From Thiospirochaeta perfilievii (GTDB taxonomy: Bacteria; Spirochaetota; Spirochaetia; DSM-2461), in assembly GCF_008329945.1 (NCBI RefSeq), contig NZ_CP035807.1:2356001-2420000 (forward strand): a DNA stretch of 64,000 bases, given 5' to 3'. The stretch's first letter is position 1; every line of letters starts with the position of its first letter. Shown one piece after another: positions 1 to 8,994 of this stretch. The notes under the pieces were generated by a model that was given only the letters and a program-made list of their open reading frames with translations, ran no database searches and was not told the origin of the DNA. The translations under genes were made by a program, and so were the position numbers.

Positions 1-318
1 GCTGCATTTAGACGTGTTTTAAAAATGGCTATGCAAAATGCTATGAGAGCCGGCGCTCAGGGAATCAAGATTAAGATTTCTGGTCGTTTAGGTGGAGCAG
101 AAATGGCAAGAGCACAACTGGTTAAAGAAGGTAGAACTCCGCTACATACTTTAAGAGCTAATATCGATTACGGATTCTCTAGAGCAGAAACAACTTATGG
201 TGCCATTGGTGTTAAAGTTTGGGTGTTCAACGGTGAAGTATATGGTAATGAGCAAAAAGATGACGCTGGACTTCTAGTTAAGAAACAGCGGGAAAGCCGA
301 CCTTCAAGGAGCAATTAA
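1..318 (+). CDS. rpsC: 30S ribosomal protein S3, C-terminal part
   Basis: The reading frame is open from the first base of the window, so the gene is cut by the window edge; 105 residues remain. They match the C-terminal KH-linked half of S3, which lines the mRNA entry side of the 30S subunit: the AFRRVLK start, the [17 protein letters not shown] block and the [12 protein letters not shown] strand near the end are characteristic. The stop lies one base before the GTG of rplP, as in the usual S10-operon order rpsC-rplP-rpmC-rpsQ. Only the fragment's missing 5' end is uncertain. Confidence 0.96.
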   Translation, partial: AAFRRVLKMAMQNAMRAGAQGIKIKISGRLGGAEMARAQLVKEGRTPLHTLRANIDYGFSRAETTYGAIGVKVWVFNGEVYGNEQKDDAGLLVKKQRESRPSRSN

Positions 319-319
319 C

Positions 320-742
320 GTGTTAAGTCCAAAACGAGTTAAACATAGAAAGGTACATAGAGGTAGAGCAATTCCTAAAGGTTCTGCTACAAAAGGAAAT
401 AAAATTTCTTTTGGTGAAATCGGTTTAGTATCAACTGAGAACGAGTGGATAACTAGTCGTCAGATTGAAGCTGCCAGAATTGCATCTACAAGATTTTGTA
501 AAAGAGAAGGAAAAGTATTCATCAGAATTTTCCCTCATATTCCTTATACAAAAAAACCTGCAGAAACTAGACAGGGTAAAGGTAAGGGATCTGTAGAGAA
601 ATGGGTTGCAGCTGTTAAAAATGGGACTGTAATGTTCGAAATTGGTGGTGTCGATTTAGGTGTCGCTAGAAGAGCATTAGAGCTTGCAGCAGGTAAACTT
701 CCTGTTAAGTGCAAGATTGTTGAGAGAAGGAATCTGGGGTAG
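320..742 (+). CDS. rplP: 50S ribosomal protein L16
   Basis: A 140-residue protein of the normal L16 length. It binds 23S rRNA near the A site and central protuberance. The N-terminus [11 protein letters not shown] and the [16 protein letters not shown] segment are L16 signatures. The start is GTG one base after the rpsC stop, pointing to translational coupling inside the ribosomal protein operon. Confidence 0.97.
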   Translation: MLSPKRVKHRKVHRGRAIPKGSATKGNKISFGEIGLVSTENEWITSRQIEAARIASTRFCKREGKVFIRIFPHIPYTKKPAETRQGKGKGSVEKWVAAVKNGTVMFEIGGVDLGVARRALELAAGKLPVKCKIVERRNLG

Positions 743-745
743 GAT

Positions 746-943
746 ATGAAAAAGAATACTAACCTTACTTTAGAAGAGTGTCTTGCTAAGAAAGATGAGC
801 TTAAAAAAGAGTTACAGGATTTAAGATTTAATATGGTTTTAGGTCATGTTGAAAATCCAGTTGCAAAGAGAAATATCAGAAGAGATATTGCTCGAATGAA
901 CACTGTGATTCGTGAAATTGAACTAAGTATCAGAAAGGCTTAG
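746..943 (+). CDS. rpmC: 50S ribosomal protein L29
   Basis: A short (65 aa) highly charged helical protein starting three bases after rplP. The [32 protein letters not shown]-type region corresponds to the conserved L29 core (LRFQ..tGqLenp..ir.vRrdIARi.Tvl). It sits near the peptide exit tunnel of the 50S subunit. It lies between rplP and rpsQ, as in nearly all bacteria. Confidence 0.95.
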   Translation: MKKNTNLTLEECLAKKDELKKELQDLRFNMVLGHVENPVAKRNIRRDIARMNTVIREIELSIRKA

Positions 944-953
944 GAGATAGACT

Positions 954-1211
954 GTGGAAAATAAATCAAATAAAAAGCTTTTTACAGGAATCGTAGAAAG
1001 TAATAAGATGGAAAAAACAATTGTTGTTCGAGTAACAACTAAGGTTTTACATCCACTTTATAAGAAATACGTTACTAGTAGTAAGAAATATATGGCTCAC
1101 GATGAAAATAGTGAAGCAAATATTGGCGATACTGTAAGAATTATTGAGTCTAGACCAATGAGTAAAAGAAAAAAATGGGCTATGACTGAAATCGTTGAAA
1201 AAGCGAAATAG
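954..1211 (+). CDS. rpsQ: 30S ribosomal protein S17
   Basis: An 85-residue OB-fold primary rRNA-binding protein with the typical pattern G.V.S.KM.KT.VV.V and HPLYKKY. GTG is the start; a GGAGAT ribosome-binding site precedes it. The opposite-strand open frame here is only a shadow of this gene. Confidence 0.95.
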   Translation: MENKSNKKLFTGIVESNKMEKTIVVRVTTKVLHPLYKKYVTSSKKYMAHDENSEANIGDTVRIIESRPMSKRKKWAMTEIVEKAK

Positions 1212-1220
1212 GGGTAATTT

Positions 1221-1589
1221 ATGATTCAAATGCAAACTTACCTTAATGTCGCTGATAACAGCGGTGGAAAAAAGGTAATGTGTATTAAGGTATTAGGTGG
1301 TTCTCATAGAATGACTGCCACTGTTGGTGATATCATCGTTGTAGCTGTAAAAGAGGCTTTACCAAACTCCGGAATTAAAAAGGGAGAGGTTAAGAAAGCT
1401 GTTATTGTTAGAACACACAAAGAGATTAGAAGAAAAGATGGTTCTTATATCAGATTTGATGATAATGCTTGTGTTATTCTTGATGATAAATTAGAGCCTG
1501 TTGGTAAGCGTATTTTTGGACCTGTTGCTAGGGAGCTTAGAGAAGTTGGTCAAATGAAGATCGTTTCTTTAGCACCTGAGGTACTGTAG
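1221..1589 (+). CDS. rplN: 50S ribosomal protein L14
   Basis: A 122-residue protein beginning [18 protein letters not shown], the near-invariant L14 N-terminus, and containing [14 protein letters not shown] and the C-terminal [10 protein letters not shown]. It lies at the 50S-30S interface. The gene starts nine bases after rpsQ behind a GGGGTAA site. Confidence 0.97.
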   Translation: MIQMQTYLNVADNSGGKKVMCIKVLGGSHRMTATVGDIIVVAVKEALPNSGIKKGEVKKAVIVRTHKEIRRKDGSYIRFDDNACVILDDKLEPVGKRIFGPVARELREVGQMKIVSLAPEVL

Positions 1590-1597
1590 GGGGACTT

Positions 1598-1927
1598 ATG
1601 GCTGTAAAATATAAGATTAAGAAAGGTGACTTAGTACAAATTATTGCTGGAAAAGATTTTAATAAAAAAAATCCTAAAACTGGTAAGGTATTAAAAGTTA
1701 ACCAAGAAAAAGGCCGAGTAATTGTAGAGGGTATTAACATTGTTAAGAAAACTGTAAAAGGTAACCCTCAGACTGGTGAAAAAGGTTCAATTGTTGAGGT
1801 TGAAGCAGCTTTAGATATTTCTAATGTTAAAGTTGTTTGTCCTAAGTGTGGACCAGTACGAGTTGGAATCAAAATTGATGCTAACGAAAAAACTCGTGTT
1901 TGTAAGAAGTGTGGGGAAAAACTGTAA
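1598..1927 (+). CDS. rplX: 50S ribosomal protein L24 with C-terminal four-cysteine knuckle
   Basis: A 109-residue assembly-initiator protein with a KOW motif at residues 5-35 ([16 protein letters not shown] then GKVLKV) and the INIVKKTVK segment. The last 30 residues carry two CxxC pairs (CPKC and CKKC), which would bind zinc. Many bacterial L24 proteins lack this, but it is known in a subset. The stop TAA shares its last A with the rplE ATG, a tight coupling. Confidence 0.96.
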   Translation: MAVKYKIKKGDLVQIIAGKDFNKKNPKTGKVLKVNQEKGRVIVEGINIVKKTVKGNPQTGEKGSIVEVEAALDISNVKVVCPKCGPVRVGIKIDANEKTRVCKKCGEKL

Positions 1928-2475
1928 TGGGATACGTACCTAAATTAAAAGCTGAATACAAAAACAGTATTGCAGATGCAATGAATAAGGAATTTGGTTA
2001 CAAATCAGTAATGCAAATTCCTAAGCTTGAAAAAATTGTTGTAAGTGCTGGTGTTGGTGAAGCAATAAATAATAAAAAGCTTTTAGATGCAATGGTTGAA
2101 GAGATGACTTTAATCACTGGTCAAAAACCAGTTAAAACTGCTGCAAGAAAATCTATTGCTGGATTTAAACTAAGAGAAGGACAGTTAATTGGTGCTAAAG
2201 TAACTCTACGTGGTGATAGAATGTATGAGTTTATGGAGAGACTAATTTCTGTAGCTATTCCTCGAGAGAAAGACTTTAAAGGTGTTAACGATAAAGCTTT
2301 TGACGGTAATGGAAACTACTCATTAGGTATTAAGGAACAGATTATCTTTCCTGAAATAGAATACGATAAGATCGAAAAAGTTAGTGGTATGAATATTGCT
2401 TTTGTTACATCTGCAAAGAGTAACGAAGAAGCAAAATCATTATTAACTAAGTTCGGTATGCCTTTCAAGAAATAG
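1927..2475 (+). CDS. rplE: 50S ribosomal protein L5
   Basis: An 182-residue protein of usual L5 length that binds 5S rRNA in the central protuberance. Recognisable parts are [36 protein letters not shown] (split here only by description), [21 protein letters not shown] and the C-terminal [26 protein letters not shown] region. I use the ATG at 1927, which overlaps the rplX stop, rather than an upstream in-frame start inside rplX. Confidence 0.97.
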   Translation: MGYVPKLKAEYKNSIADAMNKEFGYKSVMQIPKLEKIVVSAGVGEAINNKKLLDAMVEEMTLITGQKPVKTAARKSIAGFKLREGQLIGAKVTLRGDRMYEFMERLISVAIPREKDFKGVNDKAFDGNGNYSLGIKEQIIFPEIEYDKIEKVSGMNIAFVTSAKSNEEAKSLLTKFGMPFKK

Positions 2476-2486
2476 GAGATTGTTAG

Positions 2487-2672
2487 ATGGCTAAAAAATC
2501 TATGATTGTAAAAGCTCAGAGAACTCCTAAGTTCAAAACACGTGGATACAATAGATGTAGAGTGTGTGGAAGACCTAGAGGGTACATGAGAAAGTTTCAA
2601 ATGTGCAGAATTTGTTTTAGAGTGTTAGCTAGCGAAGGTATGATTCCTGGTATAACTAAGGCTAGTTGGTAG
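2487..2672 (+). CDS. rpsZ: 30S ribosomal protein S14, zinc-binding type Z
   Basis: The short 61-residue form of S14, with [10 protein letters not shown] and CRICFR giving the two CxxC zinc ligands. The long zinc-free S14 form is about 100 residues. It starts with ATG behind GGAGATTG. Together with the CxxC pairs in L24 and the Cys/His set in L36, this operon encodes three probable zinc-binding ribosomal proteins. Confidence 0.97.
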   Translation: MAKKSMIVKAQRTPKFKTRGYNRCRVCGRPRGYMRKFQMCRICFRVLASEGMIPGITKASW

Positions 2673-2681
2673 GAGTATATA

Positions 2682-3080
2682 ATGAGTGTTTCAGATCCAG
2701 TAGCGGATATGCTAACTATAATTAGAAATGCCAGCTCAGCTGAGTTCGAAAAAGTAGATATTCGAACTTCTAAGCTTAAGCTGGAGATTATTAAGATATT
2801 AAAGAATGAAGGTTACATTAAGAACTTCAAAAAAGTTTCAATTGATGATAAACCGTCTATTCGAGTATTCTTAAAATATGATGATAAAAACCAACCTGTT
2901 ATTAATGGTATTAAAAGTGTTTCAACACCTGGTAGACGAGTTTACTCAGGTTACAAAGACATGCCAAGGGTTCTTAACGGTTTTGGAACTGTAATTGTTT
3001 CTTCATCTAACGGTGTTATTACTGGTAAAAAAGCAGTACAACAAAACGTTGGTGGTGAGATAATCTGTAAAGTTTGGTAG
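2682..3080 (+). CDS. rpsH: 30S ribosomal protein S8
   Basis: A 132-residue protein starting [17 protein letters not shown], the classic S8 opening. The C-terminal GEIICKVW and the [17 protein letters not shown] region also fit. S8 binds helix 21 of 16S rRNA and in many bacteria represses its own operon; no operator was identified here. Confidence 0.97.
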   Translation: MSVSDPVADMLTIIRNASSAEFEKVDIRTSKLKLEIIKILKNEGYIKNFKKVSIDDKPSIRVFLKYDDKNQPVINGIKSVSTPGRRVYSGYKDMPRVLNGFGTVIVSSSNGVITGKKAVQQNVGGEIICKVW

Positions 3081-3092
3081 GGGGAGTTAGAG

Positions 3093-3641
3093 ATGTCTAG
3101 AATTGGTAGAAAACCTGTAGCTGTTCCTAAGGGTGTAGTTGTAACGGCTAAAGATGACTTATTGACAGTAAAAGGTCCAAAAGGAGAGTTAACTCAAACT
3201 TTCGCTCCTGCTAATGGAAATATTATTTTCAACATCAGCGACAATGAAATTGTTGTTGATAGAAAAAATGAATCCAAGCCAACAAAGTCTTTTCACGGAC
3301 TTTACAGAAACCTTTTAAACAATATGATTATCGGTGTATCAGAAGGTTTTAAGAAAACTCTTGAAATCAATGGTGTTGGTTATAGAGCTGAGATTAAAGA
3401 TAAAAGTGTTATCTTTAGTTTAGGTTATTCAACTTTAATTGAATATGTGATTCCTGAGGGTGTAACAATTGATCTTCCTAAGAATACAATTGTAGAAGTT
3501 TCTGGAATTGATAAAGCTGTTGTAGGTCAAGCTGCAGCAGAAATTAGAAGTCTTAGACCACCTGAGCCATATAAAGGTAAAGGTATTAAGTACTCTGATG
3601 AACATATTCAACGTAAAGTTGGTAAGACTGGTGTTAAGTAG
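3093..3641 (+). CDS. rplF: 50S ribosomal protein L6
   Basis: A 182-residue protein with the duplicated L6 fold. It begins MSRIGRKPVAVPKGV and ends with the conserved RPPEPYKGKGIKY segment, which contacts the sarcin-ricin region. It has a GGGGGAG ribosome-binding site and sits in the spc part of the operon, after rpsH. Confidence 0.97.
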   Translation: MSRIGRKPVAVPKGVVVTAKDDLLTVKGPKGELTQTFAPANGNIIFNISDNEIVVDRKNESKPTKSFHGLYRNLLNNMIIGVSEGFKKTLEINGVGYRAEIKDKSVIFSLGYSTLIEYVIPEGVTIDLPKNTIVEVSGIDKAVVGQAAAEIRSLRPPEPYKGKGIKYSDEHIQRKVGKTGVK

Positions 3642-3651
3642 GTAACGGGTC

Positions 3652-4011
3652 ATGAAAAGAGTAATAGAAAAGAACAAACGAAGAGTTCAAAGAAAAAATC
3701 ATATTCGTAAGACTTTAAGTGGTACTGCATTAAAACCTAGATTAACTGTATTTAGAAGTAATAAAAATATTAGTTTACAGGTTATTGATGATGTTGCTGG
3801 TCATACTTTAGTTTCTGCTACTACATTAGAAGCAGAGCTAAAGGGAACTAAGTCAAATATTGCTGGTGGAACTAAGATTGGTCAAGTAATTGGCCAAAGA
3901 CTTAAAGAAGCTAACATAGATACTATAGTATTCGATAGAAATGGTTATAAATATCACGGTGTGGTTAAAGCAATAGCTGAAGCTGCGAGAGAGACCGGAA
4001 TTAAGTTCTAA
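3652..4011 (+). CDS. rplR: 50S ribosomal protein L18
   Basis: A 119-residue basic protein that binds 5S rRNA. RLTVFRSNKNISLQVIDD and the C-terminal FDRNGYKYHGVVKAIAEAARETGIKF region are family signatures. It starts 11 bases after rplF. Confidence 0.97.
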   Translation: MKRVIEKNKRRVQRKNHIRKTLSGTALKPRLTVFRSNKNISLQVIDDVAGHTLVSATTLEAELKGTKSNIAGGTKIGQVIGQRLKEANIDTIVFDRNGYKYHGVVKAIAEAARETGIKF

Positions 4012-4023
4012 AAGGAGATTCTT

Positions 4024-4530
4024 GTGAGAAGAGATTCAAAACGAAATGTTGAAAAAGAATTTACCGAAAAGCTAATTCGGTTAAATCGAGTATCTAAAGT
4101 TGTAAAGGGTGGTCGAAGATTTTCTTTCTCTGCACTTATGGTAATAGGAGATGGTAAAGGTCGAGTTGGTTACGGTTTTGGTAAAGCAAACGACGTTACG
4201 GAAGCTATTAGAAAAAGTGTTGCTGATGCAAAGAAAAACTTAATAACTATTCCTTTAAAAGGTGATACAATTCCTCATCAGATTTTAGGAGAATTCAAAA
4301 GTGCATCAGTACTATTGAAGCCTGCTACTCCTGGTACAGGAATTATTGCTGGTGGACCGGTTAGAGCTGTGATGGAGTGTGCAGGTATTAAAGACGTACT
4401 TGCTAAATCTTTAGGTTCTAAAAACACAATGAATATTGAAAAAGCAGTATTCGATGGACTTTCAAATCTTTTAAATGCAAAAGAAGTTGCTGACGCAAGA
4501 GGAAAGTCTATTAACGAGTTGTGGGGTTAA
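4024..4530 (+). CDS. rpsE: 30S ribosomal protein S5
   Basis: A 168-residue S5 with the double-stranded RNA-binding-like N-terminal domain ([21 protein letters not shown]) and the C-terminal domain with [13 protein letters not shown]. It acts in decoding fidelity. GTG start after an AAAGGAG site. The stop is one base before rpmD. Confidence 0.97.
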   Translation: MRRDSKRNVEKEFTEKLIRLNRVSKVVKGGRRFSFSALMVIGDGKGRVGYGFGKANDVTEAIRKSVADAKKNLITIPLKGDTIPHQILGEFKSASVLLKPATPGTGIIAGGPVRAVMECAGIKDVLAKSLGSKNTMNIEKAVFDGLSNLLNAKEVADARGKSINELWG

Positions 4531-4531
4531 A

Positions 4532-4717
4532 ATGGCTAAGAAGATACGAGTTAAGCTTGTTAGAAGTACTATCGGTAGAAAACCAAATCAGGTAAAGACC
4601 GTAAAAGCTCTGGGTTTAAGAAAATTAAATTCTGTAGTTGAAAAAGATGTAAACCCTGCTATACTAGGTATGGTTAATACGGTTTCACATCTTGTAGAGG
4701 TTGAGGAGATCAGCTGA
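4532..4717 (+). CDS. rpmD: 50S ribosomal protein L30
   Basis: A 61-residue L30 beginning [20 protein letters not shown]; the [13 protein letters not shown] segment is diagnostic. I choose the ATG at 4532, right after the rpsE stop, and not an upstream in-frame start lying inside rpsE. Some bacterial lineages lack L30, so its presence is informative. Confidence 0.96.
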   Translation: MAKKIRVKLVRSTIGRKPNQVKTVKALGLRKLNSVVEKDVNPAILGMVNTVSHLVEVEEIS

Positions 4718-4718
4718 T

Positions 4719-5159
4719 ATGAGTGATTTTAACTTAAAAGCACCAAAAGGTGCCAATAAAAATAAAAAGATGCTTGGTAGAGGACGTGGTACTGGACTAG
4801 GAAAAACTTCCGGTCGTGGTAACAATGGTCAAAACTCTAGAAGTGGTGGTGGAACTAAATTAGGTTTCGAGGGTGGTCAAATGCCACTATTTAGAAGAAT
4901 CGCATCAAGAGGTTTTTCTAACCATCCTTTTAAAACAGAGTATCAAGCTGTTAATTTAGATCAGCTTGAAGATAGATTTAACGATGGAGACAAAGTTAAT
5001 CTTGAAACTCTTGTGGCAAATGGTCTAATAAAGAGATCAGAGAAACTTGTTAAGATTCTCGCAGCTGGTGAAATTACTAAGAAATTAGAAATTGAATCAG
5101 TAAAAGTTTCTGCTAGTGCTAAAGAGAAAATCGAAAAAGCTGGCGGAAAGGTTTTATAA
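4719..5159 (+). CDS. rplO: 50S ribosomal protein L15
   Basis: A 146-residue protein with the glycine-rich GRGRGTGLGKTSGRGNNGQ region (residues 20-40) and the SRGFSNHPFKTEYQAVNL block. It is a late 50S assembly protein. The ATG at 4719 has a GAGGAG site ten bases upstream, inside the rpmD 3' end, and replaces an earlier in-frame start that would overlap rpmD. Confidence 0.97.
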   Translation: MSDFNLKAPKGANKNKKMLGRGRGTGLGKTSGRGNNGQNSRSGGGTKLGFEGGQMPLFRRIASRGFSNHPFKTEYQAVNLDQLEDRFNDGDKVNLETLVANGLIKRSEKLVKILAAGEITKKLEIESVKVSASAKEKIEKAGGKVL

Positions 5160-5182
5160 AAACTATTTGAACAGGAATGATT

Positions 5183-6490
5183 ATGGCTGGAAATCCACTA
5201 GTTGACATGTTCAGAGTAAAGGATCTTCGAAAGAGGATCCTATATACTCTTGGAATATTGTTAGTTTACAGACTTGGTTCTGTACTTCCGATCCCTGGGA
5301 TCGATGTGCACGCATTAAAAAATTACTTTGAGCAACAAGCTAATACTGGTACAAGTTTAGGCTTAGTTGAGTATTTAAACTTCTTTGCAGGTGGAGCTTT
5401 TAAACAGAGTTCTATCTTTATGTTAGGTGTAATGCCTTACATTACAATGTCTATTGTTATGCAATTATTATTAATTGTATTTCCTTCTTTGAAGAAGATT
5501 CAAGAAGAAGAGGGCGGAAGAAAAAAGATAACTAAAATTACTCGGTACGGTACTGTTGCACTATGTTTAGTTCAAGGTTTTGCTTCAATAACATGGATTA
5601 AAAGTATTGATGTTATTAATAGATCTTTCTCAACAGGAATGTTTTATGTTGTTGCGTTAATTACAATAACTACCGGAACAATGTTTGTACTATGGATGGG
5701 TGAGCAAATTACACAAAAAGGTGTAGGTAATGGTGTTTCGCTTATTATCTTCTCAGGAATTGTATCTAAAATGCCTAATGCATTTTCTTTACTAATTGAT
5801 GAGGTAAGATCAGGAAACTTAAATCCAATATTTATCCTTATAACAGTAATGTTATTTGTAGTAGTTATTATAGCTGTTATTTATGAGCAACAAGGACAGA
5901 GAAGAATTCCTATTAACTATGCAAAGAGAGCAGGTGCTAATACCTATATCCCTTTCAAAGTTAATCCATCGGGAGTTATTCCTGTAATTTTTGCTTCTTC
6001 AATTACAGCAATTATTCCACAATTAGCTAAAATGTTAGGTAATAAAAGTGCAGGTTGGGCAAAGTTCGCTGAGATTTTTGCACCTCACTCATTTCCTTAT
6101 TTAATAGTATTAACACTATTAATTGTATTTTTTGCATATTTTTATACGCAGGTTACTGTTAACCCCCTTGAAATTGCTAAAAATATAAGAGAGAATGGTG
6201 GTTCAATACCTGGTATTAGATCAGAACACATGGAGTCCCATTTGACTAGGATCCTCAACAGAATCCTACTTCCTGGTTCTCTTTTTCTGGCACTAATTGC
6301 ATTAATACCATCGTTGATTATTATTTTGTTCCAATTCCCGCAACAAGTAGCGTATCTAATGGGAGGAACTTCATTATTAATTATGGTAGGTGTTGATCTT
6401 GATACAATGAGTCAAATTGAAGGTCATTTAAAAATGCACCATCATGATGGACTTGTAAAAAAAGGTAAGCTTCGATCAAGCAAACTTTAG
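5183..6490 (+). CDS. secY: Protein translocase subunit SecY
   Basis: The channel subunit of the Sec translocon in the inner membrane, 435 residues with ten predicted membrane spans. Visible signatures are [23 protein letters not shown] at the first span, the [24 protein letters not shown] plug and second-span region, and GERI-type cytoplasmic loops ([14 protein letters not shown]). I prefer ATG 5183 to ATG 5177: an AGGA site at 5173-5176 lies six bases before 5183 but abuts 5177. No adk, map or infA gene follows; rpmJ comes directly. Confidence 0.97.
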   Translation: MAGNPLVDMFRVKDLRKRILYTLGILLVYRLGSVLPIPGIDVHALKNYFEQQANTGTSLGLVEYLNFFAGGAFKQSSIFMLGVMPYITMSIVMQLLLIVFPSLKKIQEEEGGRKKITKITRYGTVALCLVQGFASITWIKSIDVINRSFSTGMFYVVALITITTGTMFVLWMGEQITQKGVGNGVSLIIFSGIVSKMPNAFSLLIDEVRSGNLNPIFILITVMLFVVVIIAVIYEQQGQRRIPINYAKRAGANTYIPFKVNPSGVIPVIFASSITAIIPQLAKMLGNKSAGWAKFAEIFAPHSFPYLIVLTLLIVFFAYFYTQVTVNPLEIAKNIRENGGSIPGIRSEHMESHLTRILNRILLPGSLFLALIALIPSLIIILFQFPQQVAYLMGGTSLLIMVGVDLDTMSQIEGHLKMHHHDGLVKKGKLRSSKL

Positions 6491-6503
6491 AGGGACGAAT
6501 GAA

Positions 6504-6620
6504 ATGAAAGTTAGAGTTAGTGTAAAGCCAATGTGTGATAAATGTAAAATTATCAAACGACATGGTGTTGTTAGGGTTATTTGCAGTGCAAGCCCTAAAC
6601 ATAAACAGAGACAAGGGTAG
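6504..6620 (+). CDS. rpmJ: 50S ribosomal protein L36
   Basis: A 38-residue protein, [19 protein letters not shown] at the start, too short for ordinary gene-length cut-offs. The CDKC pair, the later cysteine and the histidine near the end form the L36 zinc site. It lies between secY and rpsM as usual. A preceding ATG at 6499 gives only a two-codon frame and is discounted. Confidence 0.96.
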   Translation: MKVRVSVKPMCDKCKIIKRHGVVRVICSASPKHKQRQG

Positions 6621-6628
6621 GAGGAAGA

Positions 6629-6994
6629 ATGGCTCGTATAGCTGGTATAGATTTACCTAATAAACATTTATCTATTGCTCTTACATATATTTACGGAATT
6701 GGACGAACTACAGCAACACAAATTTGTGACAAAGCTGGTTTAGCTCATGATGTAAGAACAGCAGACCTTACTCAAGATGATTTAGGTAAGATTAAAGATA
6801 TTATTGAGAATGAATATACTGTTGAAGGTAGATTAAGATCTGAAGTATCATTAAATATTAAAAGATTAATGGATATTGGATGTTACAGAGGTCTTCGACA
6901 TAGAAGAAAACTTCCTGTTCGTGGTCAGAGAACTAAGACTAATGCTCGAACTCGAAAGGGTAAAGCTAAAACAGTTGCTCGAAAGAAAAAGTAG
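6629..6994 (+). CDS. rpsM: 30S ribosomal protein S13
   Basis: A 121-residue head protein of the 30S subunit contacting 5S-containing central protuberance bridges and P-site tRNA. It begins [25 protein letters not shown] and ends in the basic tail [24 protein letters not shown] typical of S13. A GGAGGA site precedes it. Confidence 0.97.
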   Translation: MARIAGIDLPNKHLSIALTYIYGIGRTTATQICDKAGLAHDVRTADLTQDDLGKIKDIIENEYTVEGRLRSEVSLNIKRLMDIGCYRGLRHRRKLPVRGQRTKTNARTRKGKAKTVARKKK

Positions 6995-7011
6995 TAGCGG
7001 AGGATATTTAG

Positions 7012-7392
7012 TTGGCTAAGGTTAAGAAAAGAAAAGATAAAAAAACGGTATTTGAAGGAAAAGTGTTTGTACAAGCAACCTTCAATAATACTATAGTTAC
7101 TGTAACAGACTTAAAAGGTAATGCTCTTTCATGGAGTAGTGCTGGATCTTTAGGTTTTAAAGGTGCTAAAAAATCAACTCCATTTGCTGCTCAAACAACT
7201 GCAGAAACAGCTGTTAATAAAGCTTTGGATATGGGTTTAAAAGAAGTGCACGTTTATGTTAAAGGTCCTGGTGTAGGTAGAGAGTCTGCTATTAGATCTT
7301 TAGGTGCACTTGGTTTAAGAGTTAAAACAATTACTGATATTACTCCAATACCTCACAATGGTTGTAGACCAAGAAAGAGTCGGAGAGTGTAA
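7012..7392 (+). CDS. rpsK: 30S ribosomal protein S11
   Basis: A 126-residue S11. [24 protein letters not shown] and the C-terminal [16 protein letters not shown] are signatures. The start codon is TTG at 7012 behind a strong GCGGAGGA site; no ATG is available nearby. rpsD, which follows rpsK in many bacteria, is absent; a hairpin and then rpoA come next. Confidence 0.96.
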   Translation: MAKVKKRKDKKTVFEGKVFVQATFNNTIVTVTDLKGNALSWSSAGSLGFKGAKKSTPFAAQTTAETAVNKALDMGLKEVHVYVKGPGVGRESAIRSLGALGLRVKTITDITPIPHNGCRPRKSRRV

Positions 7393-7396
7393 TGTT

Positions 7397-7425
7397 AAAA
7401 GTACTGCTAATATGCAGTACTTTTT
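7397..7425 (+). terminator. Hairpin with T-run between rpsK and rpoA
   Basis: Arms AAAAGTACTGC (7397-7407) and GCAGTACTTTTTT (from 7414) with a six-base loop form a classic intrinsic terminator shape just after the rpsK stop. It is probably a partial terminator that sets the rpoA-rplQ level, or a full one, with rpoA having its own promoter in the next 60 bases. A CATGCGCGCATG palindrome (7431-7442) follows immediately. Confidence 0.7.
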
Positions 7426-7485
7426 TAACGCATGCGCGCATGTGTTGAAGACTGTAGCACAGTTTATTCTAAAGAAGGAGAATGT

Positions 7486-8526
7486 ATGGCTAGAAAATCT
7501 TTACTTAAAGGTTTAAAGAAACCAAAAGGTATATCATTTGAACATTCAGAGACAACTCCTAATTACGGAAAGTTTGCAGCTTATCCGTTTGAAAGGGGAT
7601 ATGGTGCAACTCTTGGTAATACTTTAAGAAGGGTTCTTCTTTCCTCAATACAGGGGCATGCGGTTACATCAGTACGTATAACCAGTTTTGATAATGAAGG
7701 AACATCTAAAGTTATTGCTAGTGAGTTTGAATCAATTCCACATGTTGTAGAAGAGACTCCAATTTTTTTAGCAAACTTAAAAAGATTGCAACTGTCCCTT
7801 CCTGAGGATGTAGAACAACTAACAATTTTAGTTGAATACTCTGGAGAGGGTCAATTAACTGGAGCAAATCTTGAAAAGGATGGAATTGAAGTTTTTAATA
7901 AAGATTTAGTTCTTTGTAACACAATGCCTGATGCAAACTTTGAAATTGAAGTTCAAGTAGAGTTAGGTAGGGGTTATGTTCCTTCTGAGTTAAATGAAAA
8001 GTATATAGATGTTGTTGGAACAATCCCTATGGATTCAGACTTTTCACCAATAAGAAAAGTTCAATATAACATTGAGAATACAAGAGTTGGTGATAGATCG
8101 GATTTTGATAAATTAGTATTTGAGTTATGGACTGATGGTTCTATTAAACCAGAAGACGCTATAGCTGAAGCTGCTAAGATTATTAAAGATCAGTTTACTG
8201 TATTTATTAATTTTGATGAAAATTGTATTGAAGGTGAAGAAGAGAGAGATGAAGAACAGGAGAAAATTAACGAATTGTTAGCTACTCCAGTTGAAGAACT
8301 TGAACTTTCAGTTAGATCAAGCAATTGTCTAAAAAATGCACAAATTAAAACAATTGGTGAATTAACTACTAAAACTGAAGATGAGATTGCAAAAACAAGA
8401 AACTTTGGTAAAAAGTCTCTTTTAGAAATTAAAGATAAGCTTAAGGATTGGAATTTATCACTAGGTATGACTGACTATAGTGTACTAAAAAATACGATTA
8501 AGCTTGAAAAGAATAAGGAAGATTAG
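7486..8526 (+). CDS. rpoA: DNA-directed RNA polymerase subunit alpha
   Basis: A 346-residue alpha subunit. The N-terminal domain (residues 1-235) has FEPLERGYG-like [20 protein letters not shown] for dimerisation; after an acidic linker ([11 protein letters not shown]) the C-terminal domain (about 260-325) has [14 protein letters not shown] and KNFGKKSL-like [15 protein letters not shown] for UP-element and activator contacts. I choose ATG 7486, with AAGGAG at 7475-7480, over an upstream frame that runs through the palindrome. Confidence 0.97.
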   Translation: MARKSLLKGLKKPKGISFEHSETTPNYGKFAAYPFERGYGATLGNTLRRVLLSSIQGHAVTSVRITSFDNEGTSKVIASEFESIPHVVEETPIFLANLKRLQLSLPEDVEQLTILVEYSGEGQLTGANLEKDGIEVFNKDLVLCNTMPDANFEIEVQVELGRGYVPSELNEKYIDVVGTIPMDSDFSPIRKVQYNIENTRVGDRSDFDKLVFELWTDGSIKPEDAIAEAAKIIKDQFTVFINFDENCIEGEEERDEEQEKINELLATPVEELELSVRSSNCLKNAQIKTIGELTTKTEDEIAKTRNFGKKSLLEIKDKLKDWNLSLGMTDYSVLKNTIKLEKNKED

Positions 8527-8528
8527 TT

Positions 8529-8906
8529 ATGCACAATAGAGTAGGATTTAAAAGACTTGGAAGAAAAGCAAGTCACAGAAAAGCTCTACATAGAAATATG
8601 GTGACTTCATTATTTAAGCACGAGAGAATTACTACAACAAAAGCTAAAGCTGGTGAAATAAAAAGAACAGCTGAAAAACTTATTACTCGAGCAAAAGTTG
8701 ATTCTGTTCATAACAGAAGAATGGTTGCTAAAGTTATGTGGGATAAAGCAATTTTAAACAAATTATTTGTTGAAATCGCACCATTATTCTCGGAAAGACC
8801 TGGTGGTTATACAAGAACATTAAAGCTTGGACAACGACAGGGTGATGCTGCCGAAATGGTAATACTTGAGCTTGTTGAAAAAACAGCTGATAAAAGTGAT
8901 AAATAA
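8529..8906 (+). CDS. rplQ: 50S ribosomal protein L17
   Basis: A 125-residue L17, last gene of the operon, two bases after rpo[29 protein letters not shown] is the family signature. The protein lies around the exit tunnel. A strong terminator follows at 8938. Confidence 0.97.
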   Translation: MHNRVGFKRLGRKASHRKALHRNMVTSLFKHERITTTKAKAGEIKRTAEKLITRAKVDSVHNRRMVAKVMWDKAILNKLFVEIAPLFSERPGGYTRTLKLGQRQGDAAEMVILELVEKTADKSDK

Positions 8907-8937
8907 TTAAGATTATTAGTTTTTTTGACGATTATAG

Positions 8938-8966
8938 AAGGAGATACATATGTATCTCCTTTTTTT
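8938..8966 (+). terminator. Terminator of the ribosomal protein operon
   Basis: A perfect 24-base palindrome built on AAGGAGATACAT / ATGTATCTCCTT, followed by a run of T. It ends the rpsC-rplQ transcript. The palindrome itself contains an AAGGAG and an ATG that mimic a ribosome-binding site and start codon for the next gene; I regard these as part of the terminator. Confidence 0.85.
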
Positions 8967-8994
8967 ATATCTTTTTTGGAGTACAATTTATAAA

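Noticed and set aside
8950-8994. Start of the large membrane protein at ATG 8950
   Set aside because: This ATG is the centre of the perfect terminator palindrome; a transcript starting downstream would not include it.
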